64,000 nucleotides of DNA from Acidiferrobacter thiooxydans (GTDB lineage: Bacteria > Pseudomonadota > Gammaproteobacteria > Acidiferrobacterales > Acidiferrobacteraceae): the NCBI RefSeq assembly GCF_003333315.1, contig NZ_PSYR01000001.1, forward strand, positions 708,501-772,500. Reading direction: 5' to 3'. Made by a program: the position numbers and the translations under genes. Below are positions 16,815 to 25,232 of this stretch, one piece after another (positions within the stretch are counted from its first letter, which is position 1; each line of letters starts with the position of its first letter). The notes beneath the pieces were generated by a model, which worked only from the letters and a program-made list of their open reading frames with translations, made no database searches and had not been told where the DNA came from.

Positions 16815-16829
16815 TTCGAATATTCCGAA
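16815..16829. promoter_or_regulatory. Candidate operator in the shdrC1 leader
   Basis: TTCGAATATTCCGAA, an imperfect palindrome around GAATATTC, starts 4 bases after a TATAAG (16805-16810) that could be a -10 box, and lies 17 bases before the shdrC1 start. Its core CGAATATTCC recurs upstream of soxX. Position after a -10 would suit a repressor. ArsR-type repressors (sHdrR, SoxR) control such genes in Hyphomicrobium, but no such gene is in this window. Confidence 0.45.
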
Positions 16830-16846
16830 GCGTCGAAGGAGCAATC

Positions 16847-17542
16847 ATGGCGACTTACGCGGAGATGCAAGAGATTTACGACGATATTCGTAACGATTTT
16901 CGTTACGATCACGAGCTGAACGGTTGTCTGAACTGCGGTGTCTGCACCGCGACCTGTCCCGCCGCCCATTTCTACGATTTTAGTCCCCGCGAAATCGTCC
17001 AGCTCCTCTGGACCGAAAACGTCGAACAAATCTACGATGCCATGCAGGAAAAGATCTGGGCGTGTGCGCAGTGCATGACCTGTGCGGCGCGCTGTCCGTT
17101 CAAGAACTCGCCTGGCGGGCTCATCGCTATCATGCGCGAAGTCTCGATCAAGCATGGTATGCAGTCAGCCAAGGATGTGCTTCGGCCTTTCGGTCGGGTA
17201 ATGCTGAAGCTGATCACGACCGGGAACCAGTTGTCGCCGGACATGATACAACCCGACCACTTTCCGGATTGGGGTCCAAATATCCAGAAGGTTGAAGGCG
17301 ATCTCAAGGTGTTGCGTAAGGCCATACCGGTGCGCACGCTCCAGACCACCGAGACTGCTTGGGAGGTATCACTCAAGACCTCGGTGGAGATGTACACGAT
17401 CTGGGAGATGACGGGCGTGATGGACGCCCTGCAGATCGTCGACGAAAACCTCTTTGATGTCATCGAGGACTTCATCGACGAGAAGCGCGAGGACTACAGC
17501 GACTGGCTGGAAGCCCAGGAGGACCAGAAGAAGGACGACTGA
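16847..17542 (+). CDS. shdrC1: sHdrC1, iron-sulfur subunit
   Basis: Electron-transfer subunit of the sulfur-oxidising heterodisulfide-reductase-like complex, 231 residues. Two [4Fe-4S] sites are complete: C27/C30/C33/C37 and C73/C76/C79/C83. The remaining part is helical and acidic at the C-terminus. It opens the shdrC1-B1-A-H-C2-B2 order characteristic of the sHdr pathway, in which sulfane sulfur is oxidised to sulfite in the cytoplasm with help of lipoylated LbpA. AAGGAG precedes ATG 16847. Confidence 0.95.
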   Translation: MATYAEMQEIYDDIRNDFRYDHELNGCLNCGVCTATCPAAHFYDFSPREIVQLLWTENVEQIYDAMQEKIWACAQCMTCAARCPFKNSPGGLIAIMREVSIKHGMQSAKDVLRPFGRVMLKLITTGNQLSPDMIQPDHFPDWGPNIQKVEGDLKVLRKAIPVRTLQTTETAWEVSLKTSVEMYTIWEMTGVMDALQIVDENLFDVIEDFIDEKREDYSDWLEAQEDQKKDD

Positions 17543-17602
17543 GTAGTCGGACTTCGCGTCGGTCCAGAATGTGACGTTTGTAGAGCCGTGAGGAGACATC
17601 TT

Positions 17603-19015
17603 ATGAAACCTACCGAACAGAGCCCCGGCAACCATAACGCCTCGGCTGCCGGCGCTGGCGCCGGCACCATGAAACCCGGATTCCATAATACCGACGGGCA
17701 GGGAATCGCCGGTCACGGGTCGTTTTTCCAACAGACCAATCTCTCGGGGGCTGATGCCGCCAAGGCCACGGAATGGGTGAGAAAACAGATCGACCGGCGC
17801 ACGCTCGATCTCGCCGACCGTATGGACGACATCCGCGACCATATGTGGGAGCTCGAAAAGGACGGCCAGATCATCGTCCACCGCATCACAGACGAGCACG
17901 AACCAAAGATGGTGAAGACCCTCTTTGGTTGGGACAAGAAGATCCCGACAAAGCAGCTCTGGCACCATAAGTCCTGCGGTCAGTGCGGCAATATCCCCGG
18001 TTATCCCACCTCCCTCCTGTGGTTCATGAACAAGTTCGGTTTTGTCCCCGGCAAAGATTACCTGGACGAGACCGATCAGACTTCGTGCACCGCATGGAAC
18101 TACCATGGCTCGGGCATCGGCAACGTCGAGTCGTTGGCCGCCGTGTTCCTGCGCAACTTCCACCAGGCCTATGTGTCCGGTAAACAGCACGGGTTCGAGC
18201 TGGGCCATTTCTTCCCGCTCGTGCATTGCGGAACGTCGTTTGGGAATTACAAGGAGATCCGCAAATATCTGATCGAGTCGTCGGAATTGCGCGAGAAGGT
18301 CACAAAGATCCTTGGCAAGCTTGGGCGGCTCGTCGACGGCAAACTCGTGATTCCCGAGGAGATCGTGCACTACTCCGAGTGGGTGCATGTCATGCGCAAC
18401 CGTATCGCCTCCGAGCTGCAGACGATCGACATGTCCAATATCCGCGTGACCATGCATGTGGCGTGCCATTACTACAAGATGGTACACGAGGACGCCGTTT
18501 ATGATGCCGAGACCCTGAACGGCAACCGCACGGCGATAGGGACCGCGATCGCCGAGGCCCTCGGTGCTCAGGTCATAGACTACTCGACGTGGTATGACTG
18601 CTGTGGCTTTGGGTTCCGCCACATCATCTCGGAACGCGAGTTCACGCGCTCGTTTACCATGGACCGCAAGATCAAGGTCGCGCGTCAGGAAGCCAATGCC
18701 GACGTCATGATCGGTAATGACACCGGGTGCATCACGACCATGGACAAGAACCAGTGGATCGGCAAGGCACATGGCCAGAACTTTCAGGTGCCGATTATGG
18801 CTGATGTCCAGCTCGCGGCGCTGGCCTGCGGCGCGGACCCGTTCAAGATCGTGCAGCTCCAGTGGCACGCCAGCCCCTGCGAGGAGCTTGTCGAAAAGAT
18901 GGGCATCGACTGGAACAAGGCGAAGGGTGATTTCGAGAAATACCTGAAGCAGGTCGAGCAGGGCAACATCGAATATCTCTATAATCCGGAGTTGGCTTTG
19001 GGGGGCAAGGCGTAA
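17603..19015 (+). CDS. shdrB1: sHdrB1, CCG-domain subunit
   Basis: 470-residue subunit related to HdrB. ATG 17603 has GAGGAG upstream; a GTG at 17588 is less likely. The first 60 residues are a Gly/Ala-rich extension. The C-terminal CCG motif is visible as Cys288, Cys333-Cys334 (YDCCGFGF) and Cys376 with GNDTGC. The N-terminal one is degenerate, with C125xxC128, Cys162 (QTSCTAW) and Cys209 instead of a full CCG. These sites bind the unusual cubane cluster(s) where sulfur is processed in the family. It is the second gene of the shdr operon. Confidence 0.94.
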   Translation: MKPTEQSPGNHNASAAGAGAGTMKPGFHNTDGQGIAGHGSFFQQTNLSGADAAKATEWVRKQIDRRTLDLADRMDDIRDHMWELEKDGQIIVHRITDEHEPKMVKTLFGWDKKIPTKQLWHHKSCGQCGNIPGYPTSLLWFMNKFGFVPGKDYLDETDQTSCTAWNYHGSGIGNVESLAAVFLRNFHQAYVSGKQHGFELGHFFPLVHCGTSFGNYKEIRKYLIESSELREKVTKILGKLGRLVDGKLVIPEEIVHYSEWVHVMRNRIASELQTIDMSNIRVTMHVACHYYKMVHEDAVYDAETLNGNRTAIGTAIAEALGAQVIDYSTWYDCCGFGFRHIISEREFTRSFTMDRKIKVARQEANADVMIGNDTGCITTMDKNQWIGKAHGQNFQVPIMADVQLAALACGADPFKIVQLQWHASPCEELVEKMGIDWNKAKGDFEKYLKQVEQGNIEYLYNPELALGGKA

Positions 19016-19018
19016 GTG

Positions 19019-20068
19019 ATGCAGAAAACCGTACTGGTGGTTGGGGCCGGGCCCGCGGGGCTGGCGGCGGCGGCAGGGGTGGCTGGCAGCGGCGCGCAGG
19101 TTGTGCTGGTCGAGAAGGCGGCGAAGCTCGGCGGCACGCCGATATTGTCCGGCTACGCGAAGCTCGTGCCGTCTGGCGAATGGGCGCGCGACGCCATGGG
19201 CCGCATGGTCAAGCGCGTCGAGGACTCGAAGAACGTCACGATCCACAAGGACACGAAGGTGACGAAGCTTACCGGCGAGGCCGGGAACTTCACCGCGACC
19301 TTGTCGAATGGCAAGACGGTCGAGTGCGCGTCGGTCATTCTGGCCACGGGCTTCACTCACTTTGACTCGATCAATAAGCCCGAGTGGGGCTTTGGAACCT
19401 TCGAGGACGTCGTGACCACGACCCAGGTCGAGCAGATGGTGGCGGCTGGCAAGATCGCGTGTCCCTCGGATGGTCGCGTTCCCGAGCGGGTCGCGATCCT
19501 TCTGTGTGTGGGTTCACGGGATCGGCAGATCGGGCGTGAGTGGTGTTCCAAGATCTGCTGCACGGTGTCGACGAACCTTGCGATGGAGATCAAGGAGCTT
19601 TCGCCCACTACGGATGTATTCATCTATTACATGGACATCCGCACCTTCGGTCTTTACGAGGACCGCTTCTACTGGAAGTCGCAGGAGGAGTTCAAGACCA
19701 AATTCGTCAAGGCGCGTATCGCCGAGGTGACGCGTGCCCCCGATGGCCGTCTGCTCGTCAAGGGCGAGGATACGCTGGTCAAGCGCCCGATCGTGATCCC
19801 GATGGATTTGGTCGTGCACGCGGTGGGTATGGACCCGAACGAGGACAACCCGGAGATCGCGCGGGTGTTCGGTGTCGGGCTCGAGAAGCACGGGTTTATC
19901 GACCGCGCCGAGCATTACACGAATACCTGCGGGACCACCCGCCGAGGCATTTATGCGGTGGGTGCGGCATTGGCCCCGGAGACGATCGATGACTCGATCT
20001 CACAAGGCACGGCGGCCGCCATGCGCGCCGTCGCGGACATGAATGCTCTGGTTCAAAAGAGCGCCTGA
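19019..20068 (+). CDS. shdrA: sHdrA, FAD-binding subunit
   Basis: Flavoprotein of about 349 residues, the compact form of HdrA found in sulfur oxidisers. It has an N-terminal Rossmann motif (VVGAGPAGLAAAA) and a cysteine-rich region CVGSRDRQIGREWCSKICC near residues 163-181 that holds the unusual iron-sulfur cluster. ATG 19019 follows a GTG at 19016; either could start translation, three bases after the shdrB1 stop. In this family sHdrA links electron flow between the sHdrC/B pairs. Confidence 0.95.
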   Translation: MQKTVLVVGAGPAGLAAAAGVAGSGAQVVLVEKAAKLGGTPILSGYAKLVPSGEWARDAMGRMVKRVEDSKNVTIHKDTKVTKLTGEAGNFTATLSNGKTVECASVILATGFTHFDSINKPEWGFGTFEDVVTTTQVEQMVAAGKIACPSDGRVPERVAILLCVGSRDRQIGREWCSKICCTVSTNLAMEIKELSPTTDVFIYYMDIRTFGLYEDRFYWKSQEEFKTKFVKARIAEVTRAPDGRLLVKGEDTLVKRPIVIPMDLVVHAVGMDPNEDNPEIARVFGVGLEKHGFIDRAEHYTNTCGTTRRGIYAVGAALAPETIDDSISQGTAAAMRAVADMNALVQKSA

Positions 20069-20906
20069 GGCCACCGGCAACAAGGCCGGCGGCGAGATCG
20101 TCGAACCGACGGCGCTCGCAGTGGAGCTCGATGGGCGTGTGTTTGCCCAGAAGTTCGCGCGGTTTCTGGAGATTCTGGGCGAGGAGGGCGGGATCGATCC
20201 ATTCATCGCGGCGCTCGAGGTCAAGCACCAGTTGTTTGCCACGGTGCTCGGGCGCGAGGCCCTGGACGGTTTCGGACTCGATGCCCTGGAGACCTTGGTC
20301 GAGACGGTGATGCCGGCACGCAAGCGGGTGTGGCCGTCGCTTGAGGCCTATGGGGCCGTGCCGGTACGCGAGGCGGTGCGTAACCTGTTGTATGGCGCGC
20401 AACCGCTCGGGGAACGACTGGCTTTGTTCGCGCAGGGGGTGCCGGTAGTGAGTGATGGCACGCCCAAGGGCGAGCGTAAGGTGCGTCGTGCGCTCACGGA
20501 TCTTGGGGCGGAGATGTTGCATTTCCGGGCACCCGTCCAGTACCCGCTCATGACCCGCTGGGTGTGGGATCAAGCGGTGCATGCCGGCGCGTTGCGGGAG
20601 TTTGTGAAGGGCGGGGATACCCTGGAGAAGGTGCCGCTCGGAAGCGACCCCGGGATCTACGAGGCCGGACGGCGGTGGTTGGCCGAACGCATGGCGGAAA
20701 ATGGCCTGTACCGAAACCCTGAGTTCATCGTCGATGTATTTTTGGCACATGCCTACGCCGACTATATGCGCGCGCTATCGAGCGGCATGGGGCTCTTGAA
20801 CGCGGATTTCGGTGGCAAAGGGGATCCGCTCGAGGTGGTAAAGAAGCTTTTGGGGATAGACGCGGCGCGGCGCACGGACTCGCGCGTGAAGAAGGTGCTG
20901 CATTGA
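20043..20906 (+). CDS. shdrH: sHdrH, sHdr-associated protein of unknown function
   Basis: 287 residues, mostly helical, no cofactor motif or signal peptide. It occupies the invariable position between shdrA and shdrC2 (called hyp or shdrH), overlapping shdrA by 26 bases, so translation is coupled. The single-letter landmarks are EVKHQLFATVLGREAL near residue 60 and DVFLAHAYADYMRAL near 235. Its role is not established; conservation of place suggests an assembly or structural part of the complex. Confidence 0.85.
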   Translation: MLWFKRAPEATGNKAGGEIVEPTALAVELDGRVFAQKFARFLEILGEEGGIDPFIAALEVKHQLFATVLGREALDGFGLDALETLVETVMPARKRVWPSLEAYGAVPVREAVRNLLYGAQPLGERLALFAQGVPVVSDGTPKGERKVRRALTDLGAEMLHFRAPVQYPLMTRWVWDQAVHAGALREFVKGGDTLEKVPLGSDPGIYEAGRRWLAERMAENGLYRNPEFIVDVFLAHAYADYMRALSSGMGLLNADFGGKGDPLEVVKKLLGIDAARRTDSRVKKVLH

Positions 20907-20930
20907 GCGCAACGAGGAGAGAAGGCTGAC

Positions 20931-21680
20931 ATGGCTATTCACGAAAAGACACTCATCGACGCGGACCGGCTCCAGACGAGCGACAACTTGGTGTTGGACG
21001 GCGTCGATGTGTCCGGGCACTGGAACACGATGGTGTTGCCGCGGTATCTGACGGACTATGATACGGATTTCGCGCGCCAGATCCGCACCTTCGCAGGTGG
21101 CGAGAACGTGCATCGCTGCTGGCAGTGCGGGTCGTGCACAAATTCGTGCACGGTGTACGCGCAGAACACGGATTTCAATCCCCGCTACTGGATCTATCTT
21201 ACCAACCTGGGACTGAAGAACGACATCCTGAAGGACAAGGACATCATCTGGACCTGCGTGTCGTGTAACCGGTGTACGAACATATGCCCGAAGGACGTCA
21301 AGCCTGAAGGCGTAATGAAGGCGCTGGCGCATTGGCTCGAAGAGGAGGGGCATACGCCCGAGACCCGGTCCTCGATATTCGATAACGAATTTCTGGGGCA
21401 GGTGTATGAGACCGGCCGCATCGAGGATACGCGCGTTTTGATCAATTTCCTTCGCAAGACCAACCAGTCCCTGACCCCCCCGTGGCTGATCGAGATCGGC
21501 AAGCGCATGAGCAAGTATTTGCCGATTGGCTTTCTGACCCATATGGGGTTGCACCTTGTGTTCAAACCGCGCACGAAGTCGTGGGGTCGGACCGGCGAGG
21601 TCCTGCGCGAGTATGTCCGCGAACAGAAAGAGATCGCGCGCAAGGCGCGCGCCATGCCAAAGGAGGCAGTCCATGTCTAA
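20931..21680 (+). CDS. shdrC2: sHdrC2, iron-sulfur subunit
   Basis: Second HdrC-like subunit, 249 residues. Two [4Fe-4S] sites are complete: C63/C66/C69/C73 and C109/C112/C115/C119. The C-terminal half contains a hydrophobic/amphipathic stretch (KYLPIGFLTHMGLHLVF) and a basic tail. It ends inside the start of shdrB2, so the C2/B2 pair is translationally coupled. Confidence 0.95.
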   Translation: MAIHEKTLIDADRLQTSDNLVLDGVDVSGHWNTMVLPRYLTDYDTDFARQIRTFAGGENVHRCWQCGSCTNSCTVYAQNTDFNPRYWIYLTNLGLKNDILKDKDIIWTCVSCNRCTNICPKDVKPEGVMKALAHWLEEEGHTPETRSSIFDNEFLGQVYETGRIEDTRVLINFLRKTNQSLTPPWLIEIGKRMSKYLPIGFLTHMGLHLVFKPRTKSWGRTGEVLREYVREQKEIARKARAMPKEAVHV

Positions 21681-22584
21681 AGTTGCCTATTATCCCGGCT
21701 GCGCGCTCGAGGGTTCGGGTGGTCCCTACGACAAGTCGACGCGCGTGCTGGTCGACAAGCTCGGCCTCAAGATGGAAAACCTCGAGGATTACAGCTGCTG
21801 CGGCGCGATGGAGGTGAAGAACATTCATCCGATGCTGCAGACCTATATGTCGGCGCGTAATCTCGCCATCGCCAGCGAGCAGATGGGGTACGATACCGTC
21901 ATGGCGCCGTGCAACGGCTGCTACCACAACCTGAAGAAGACCGAGTATGAGCTCGCCACCTCGGAAGAGCACCTAAAGACCGTTCAAGATCTCGCCAAGA
22001 AGGCCGATGATCCGGTGTACAAGGGCGATGTGCGCACTGTCCATCTGCTCGAGTGGCTGATGGAGGAGTTGGGGCCGGAGGGCATCAAGGCCAAGATGTC
22101 GAAGAGCCTGAAGGGGCTCAAGATCGCCAACTACTACGGCTGCATGTATACCCGCCCGCGCCAGATCTTCCCCGAGAAGGATCAGGGGCCGGGCTCGGAG
22201 TCGAGTTACAAGCCCCATTTCATGGACGACCTGCTGGCGGCGGCGGGCGCCGAGAACGTCGACTTTCCCTTGAAGACCGCGTGCTGCGGGGGAGCCCATA
22301 CTCTTTCGGATTCCGACACCTCGACGCAGCTCGTACTGAACATTCTGCAGGCTGCCGAGGAGGCGGGCGCCGAGGTTATCGCTACGGAATGTCCGACCTG
22401 CCACTCGGGGCTCGAGATGCATCAGGTGCGTGCCGAAAAGGAGTTTGGGATCACGACCAACGTGAAGATCGTCTACTTTACGCAGCTCCTGGGGCTTGCC
22501 ATGGGGATGTCGCCGCGTAAGATGGGGATTCACGAGAACATCAGTGACTCTATGGGGTTCTTGAAGGAGAAGGGCGTAGCCTGA
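21673..22584 (+). CDS. shdrB2: sHdrB2, subunit with two CCG domains
   Basis: 303 residues with two intact CCG motifs: Cys10, Cys42-Cys43, Cys80xxCys83 and Cys157, Cys204-Cys205, Cys240xxCys243. These coordinate noncubane [4Fe-4S] clusters in HdrB proteins, the site of disulfide chemistry. ATG 21673 has AGGAGG 6 bases upstream and overlaps the shdrC2 stop by 8 bases. Unlike sHdrB1, both domains look complete. Confidence 0.95.
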   Translation: MSKVAYYPGCALEGSGGPYDKSTRVLVDKLGLKMENLEDYSCCGAMEVKNIHPMLQTYMSARNLAIASEQMGYDTVMAPCNGCYHNLKKTEYELATSEEHLKTVQDLAKKADDPVYKGDVRTVHLLEWLMEELGPEGIKAKMSKSLKGLKIANYYGCMYTRPRQIFPEKDQGPGSESSYKPHFMDDLLAAAGAENVDFPLKTACCGGAHTLSDSDTSTQLVLNILQAAEEAGAEVIATECPTCHSGLEMHQVRAEKEFGITTNVKIVYFTQLLGLAMGMSPRKMGIHENISDSMGFLKEKGVA

Positions 22585-22645
22585 GGTCGCAGGAAGGCTC
22601 GGCTTTCACGTCACTGGCATAGAGCATTCACGGACCGGGGGTCTG

Positions 22646-23092
22646 GTGGAGTATAACGGCTGCGAGTTTCGTCCTGAGCTGTACTACGACCGTGAATTCC
22701 AGATCTGGCTCAGGCGCGAGGAGAACGGCGCGATCACGATCGGCATGACCGATATCTCGCAGACGATCGCCGGCAAGATTCTGCACGCGCGGGTGCGCAG
22801 GCCGGGGACCATGCGGCCGGCCGGCAAGCCGGTGGCGACGATCGAGAGCGGCAAGTGGGCGGGTCCTATTCCCAATGTCTTCGATTGCGTGATCGAAGAG
22901 GGGAACCGCGAGGTGCTCGATGACCCGAACCTTTTGAACGTCGAGCCCTACGAGGCGTGGGTCGCGCGCGTACGGCCGGTGGCGCCCGTGGATGAGGTCT
23001 TGACGGCGCTCGTCACCGGCGAGGAGGCGGCGCGCGGTTACGGCGAGCGCTGCGTTCGCGAGGACATCAAATGCACCCGGGGTGTACGGTAA
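22646..23092 (+). CDS. lbpA1: LbpA1, divergent lipoate-binding GcvH-like protein
   Basis: Lipoyl-carrier protein of 148 residues. The lipoylation site is Lys70 in ESGKWAGP. Compared with the second copy downstream it is divergent: the GP-x-x-TPVTG segment after the Lys is GPIPNVFDC here, and the last 35 residues carry two extra Cys (residues about 137 and 143). The GTG start 22646 has only a GGGG-type ribosome site. It ends TAATG with the DsrE-like gene, so those two products are made together. In the sHdr pathway LbpA carries the sulfur substrate on its lipoate arm. Confidence 0.88.
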   Translation: MEYNGCEFRPELYYDREFQIWLRREENGAITIGMTDISQTIAGKILHARVRRPGTMRPAGKPVATIESGKWAGPIPNVFDCVIEEGNREVLDDPNLLNVEPYEAWVARVRPVAPVDEVLTALVTGEEAARGYGERCVREDIKCTRGVR

Positions 23093-23490
23093 TGGCTGAC
23101 GACCATTTTCTCGACAACGACGAAAAGTCCGTGCTTATCGTCATGACGAGCGGTCCGTCGACACCACACCGCTGCGCCACGCCGTTTTACTTGGGCGCGA
23201 TCCTGGCGTCGATGGACGCTGATGTACGGATATTCTTTACCATGGAGGGTGTAAACCTCCTAAAGAAGGGCGTGGCCGAGAATTTGACGGCCATGGAAGG
23301 CGGTAAGCGCGTCATCGATTTCATACGTGACGCCAAGGCGGCAGGTGTGAAGCTGCATCTGTGTCTGCCGGCCCTGCCGGGCTATAAAATCGACGAGAAA
23401 GCGGATATTATCGCTGAGGTCGACGAGTGTTCCGGCGGCGGAACGCTGGCTGACTTGATATTGTCCTGCGACAAGGTCCTGTTTTTTTAG
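23092..23490 (+). CDS. DsrE3-like sulfur-transfer protein
   Basis: 132-residue DsrE-family protein. Landmarks are VLIVMTSGPSTPHRCATPF, DVRIFFTMEGVNLLKKG and LHLCLPALPGY. Four Cys are present (about residues 28, 97, 119 and 128); Cys97 in the KLHLC strand is at the place of the persulfide Cys in DsrE3 proteins. The start is ATG 23092, overlapping the lbpA1 stop (TAATG). Its place between two lbpA genes argues for direct sulfur transfer to lipoylated LbpA or to sHdr; that step is inference. Confidence 0.82.
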   Translation: MADDHFLDNDEKSVLIVMTSGPSTPHRCATPFYLGAILASMDADVRIFFTMEGVNLLKKGVAENLTAMEGGKRVIDFIRDAKAAGVKLHLCLPALPGYKIDEKADIIAEVDECSGGGTLADLILSCDKVLFF

Positions 23491-23518
23491 CGTTTTCCGG
23501 GATCGGACATACTAGGGA

Positions 23519-23547
23519 TTGAAACCTGCTCCGCATCGGCATTATGT
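23519..23547 (+). promoter_or_regulatory. Candidate sigma70 promoter of lbpA2
   Basis: TTGAAA (23519-23524) and TTATGT (23542-23547) are 17 bases apart, 41 bases before the lbpA2 start. With 97 bases between the DsrE-like gene and lbpA2, an independent promoter for lbpA2 and the lipoate-assembly genes is plausible. Confidence 0.45.
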
Positions 23548-23587
23548 ATGGCGGGGTTATTTCTGACGAAACGGGAGGTTTTTCTGA

Positions 23588-24025
23588 ATGGCTTCAGTGC
23601 GCGGCTGTAATATTCCGGAAGACTTGAGCTACAACGTCGATAACAACGTATGGGCCCGACGCGAAGCCGATGGCACCGTGACCGTTGGCTTGACGGCATA
23701 TGCATGCTCGCTTGCAGGCGAGATCGTGGCCTACACGCCGAAGAAGGCCGGCAAGGACATCGCCAAGGATAAGTCTTGCGCGACCGTCGAGTCGGGCAAG
23801 TGGGTGGGGCCGGTGAAGACCCCGGTCACGGGATCGGTGATAGCGGTCAATGATGCGGTCGCGAGCAAGCCGGGCCTGATCAACAAGGACCCCTACGGCG
23901 AGGGCTGGGTGGTGAAGATGAAACCCAGCGATTGGGACGGAGAGTCGAAGTCGCTGAAGACCGGCGGTGATGCGGTGTCGGCGTTCGAAGCAAAGATGGA
24001 CAGCGAAGGCTTCAAGGGCTGTTAA
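23588..24025 (+). CDS. lbpA2: LbpA2, lipoate-binding GcvH-like protein
   Basis: 145-residue lipoyl carrier with the canonical features: VWARREADGTVTVGLT, Lys71 in VESGKWVGPV, the TPVTGSV turn and DPYGEGWVVKM. This is the form expected to serve the sHdr complex; glycine-cleavage genes are absent around it. A GGGAGG lies upstream. It is followed directly by the dedicated lipoate-assembly genes, which is the usual neighbourhood of LbpA. Confidence 0.94.
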   Translation: MASVRGCNIPEDLSYNVDNNVWARREADGTVTVGLTAYACSLAGEIVAYTPKKAGKDIAKDKSCATVESGKWVGPVKTPVTGSVIAVNDAVASKPGLINKDPYGEGWVVKMKPSDWDGESKSLKTGGDAVSAFEAKMDSEGFKGC

Positions 24026-24074
24026 GGCCGAAGGCGCGAGATGATCGCGCCTTTCGCGTTTTCAAAGGGGCCTT

Positions 24075-25232
24075 ATGAGCGCTTGGTCGGAAATCCTCGA
24101 GGCAGTCGAACCGCTGGAAGATCTGGCGTTCGATGTCGGCCTCGTCGAACGCTTGGCGGCGTCCGAGGGGGCGCTTCCGGGGATCCATTTCTACACGCCG
24201 ACATTCAAGAGCTACGCGAGTAGCGAGATCCGGGACTGCGGGCGTAGTGCCTGGCCTGCGATCTCGATCACGGGCGGCGACTGCAAGCTGAACTGCGACC
24301 ACTGCAAGGCCAAGATCCTGGAGCCCATGATCCCGGCGCGTAGTCCCGAGGAGTTGTGGCGCGCGGTCAACGGGGTCGTCGAGCAGGGCGCAGGGGGCAT
24401 GCTGTTGACGGGCGGCTCGAACCACCGCAACGAGGTCGAATACGACCGCTACTATCCCACCATCCGGCGCATCAAAGACGAGTTCCCGCAGTTTCGCATC
24501 GCCATGCACACCGCGCTCGTGGATGACGCCATCGCCGGGCGCATGGCCGATGCCGGCATCGATGCCGCCATGATGGATGTCATCGGTGCGCAGGATACGA
24601 TTACCCAAGTCTATCATTTGCGGCGCGCGGTCGACGATTTCGAGCGAGCCCTGGAGGCGCTCACGAAGACCTCCATGAAGGTTGTGCCGCACATCGTAGT
24701 CGGGCTGCATTATGGCCAGCTGCTTGGGGAATGGAACGCGCTGGAGATCGTGGCGCGGCACAAGCCCTCGGCGTTGGTATTGGTGGTGGTCATGCCGACT
24801 TACGCCGGCGAACTGCGGCCGTTCGCGACACCCGATCCCCATGAGGTGGGGCAGTTTTTTGGGGATGCGCGCACGGTCTTGCCGGACGTGCCGTTGCTGC
24901 TGGGGTGCGCACGGCCGGCGGGATCCGTAAAAAGCCTAATCGACGCCTACGCCGTCATGGCCGGAGTGGATGGCATGGCGCACCCGAGCGACGGCATGGT
25001 GGAACTCGCCGCGCGTCTCGAGCGGCCGGTGCGTGTCACGCCGGCATGTTGCTCGATCGCGGTAGGCGACGAGGTCATGGCGATGAGTGGATCGGATTCG
25101 GGGCTCGAGATCGATCTTGACGAGATCGTCCGGCATGAGCGTGAACGGCGCGCGGCCCGCAAACGCCAGTCGGTGTTCGGCGAGATCAAGGTGATGGGCG
25201 GCGAAGAACGGTCGGGTTGCTGCGGGACATGA
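24075..25232 (+). CDS. lipS1: LipS1-type radical SAM lipoate synthase subunit
   Basis: 385-residue radical SAM protein with C70xxxC74xxC77 (GGDCKLNCDHCKAK), preceded by an N-terminal helical segment, and ending in a Cys pair (SGCCGT). LipS1 and LipS2 together insert the two sulfurs into octanoyl-LbpA, replacing LipA, in archaea and sHdr organisms. The 1/2 labels here follow gene order and were not checked by alignment. The stop overlaps the next start (ATGA), coupling it to the ligase gene. Confidence 0.85.
   Translation: MSAWSEILEAVEPLEDLAFDVGLVERLAASEGALPGIHFYTPTFKSYASSEIRDCGRSAWPAISITGGDCKLNCDHCKAKILEPMIPARSPEELWRAVNGVVEQGAGGMLLTGGSNHRNEVEYDRYYPTIRRIKDEFPQFRIAMHTALVDDAIAGRMADAGIDAAMMDVIGAQDTITQVYHLRRAVDDFERALEALTKTSMKVVPHIVVGLHYGQLLGEWNALEIVARHKPSALVLVVVMPTYAGELRPFATPDPHEVGQFFGDARTVLPDVPLLLGCARPAGSVKSLIDAYAVMAGVDGMAHPSDGMVELAARLERPVRVTPACCSIAVGDEVMAMSGSDSGLEIDLDEIVRHERERRAARKRQSVFGEIKVMGGEERSGCCGT

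Noticed and set aside
17369-19360. 663-codon minus-strand open frame across shdrB1/shdrA
   Set aside because: It is antisense to clearly conserved sHdr genes and shows His/Arg/Leu-rich shadow composition with no motifs.
23588-24025. Possibility that the lipoate carrier is GcvH of glycine cleavage
   Set aside because: No gcvT/gcvP nearby and it sits with sHdr and sLpl/LipS genes, the known LbpA context.
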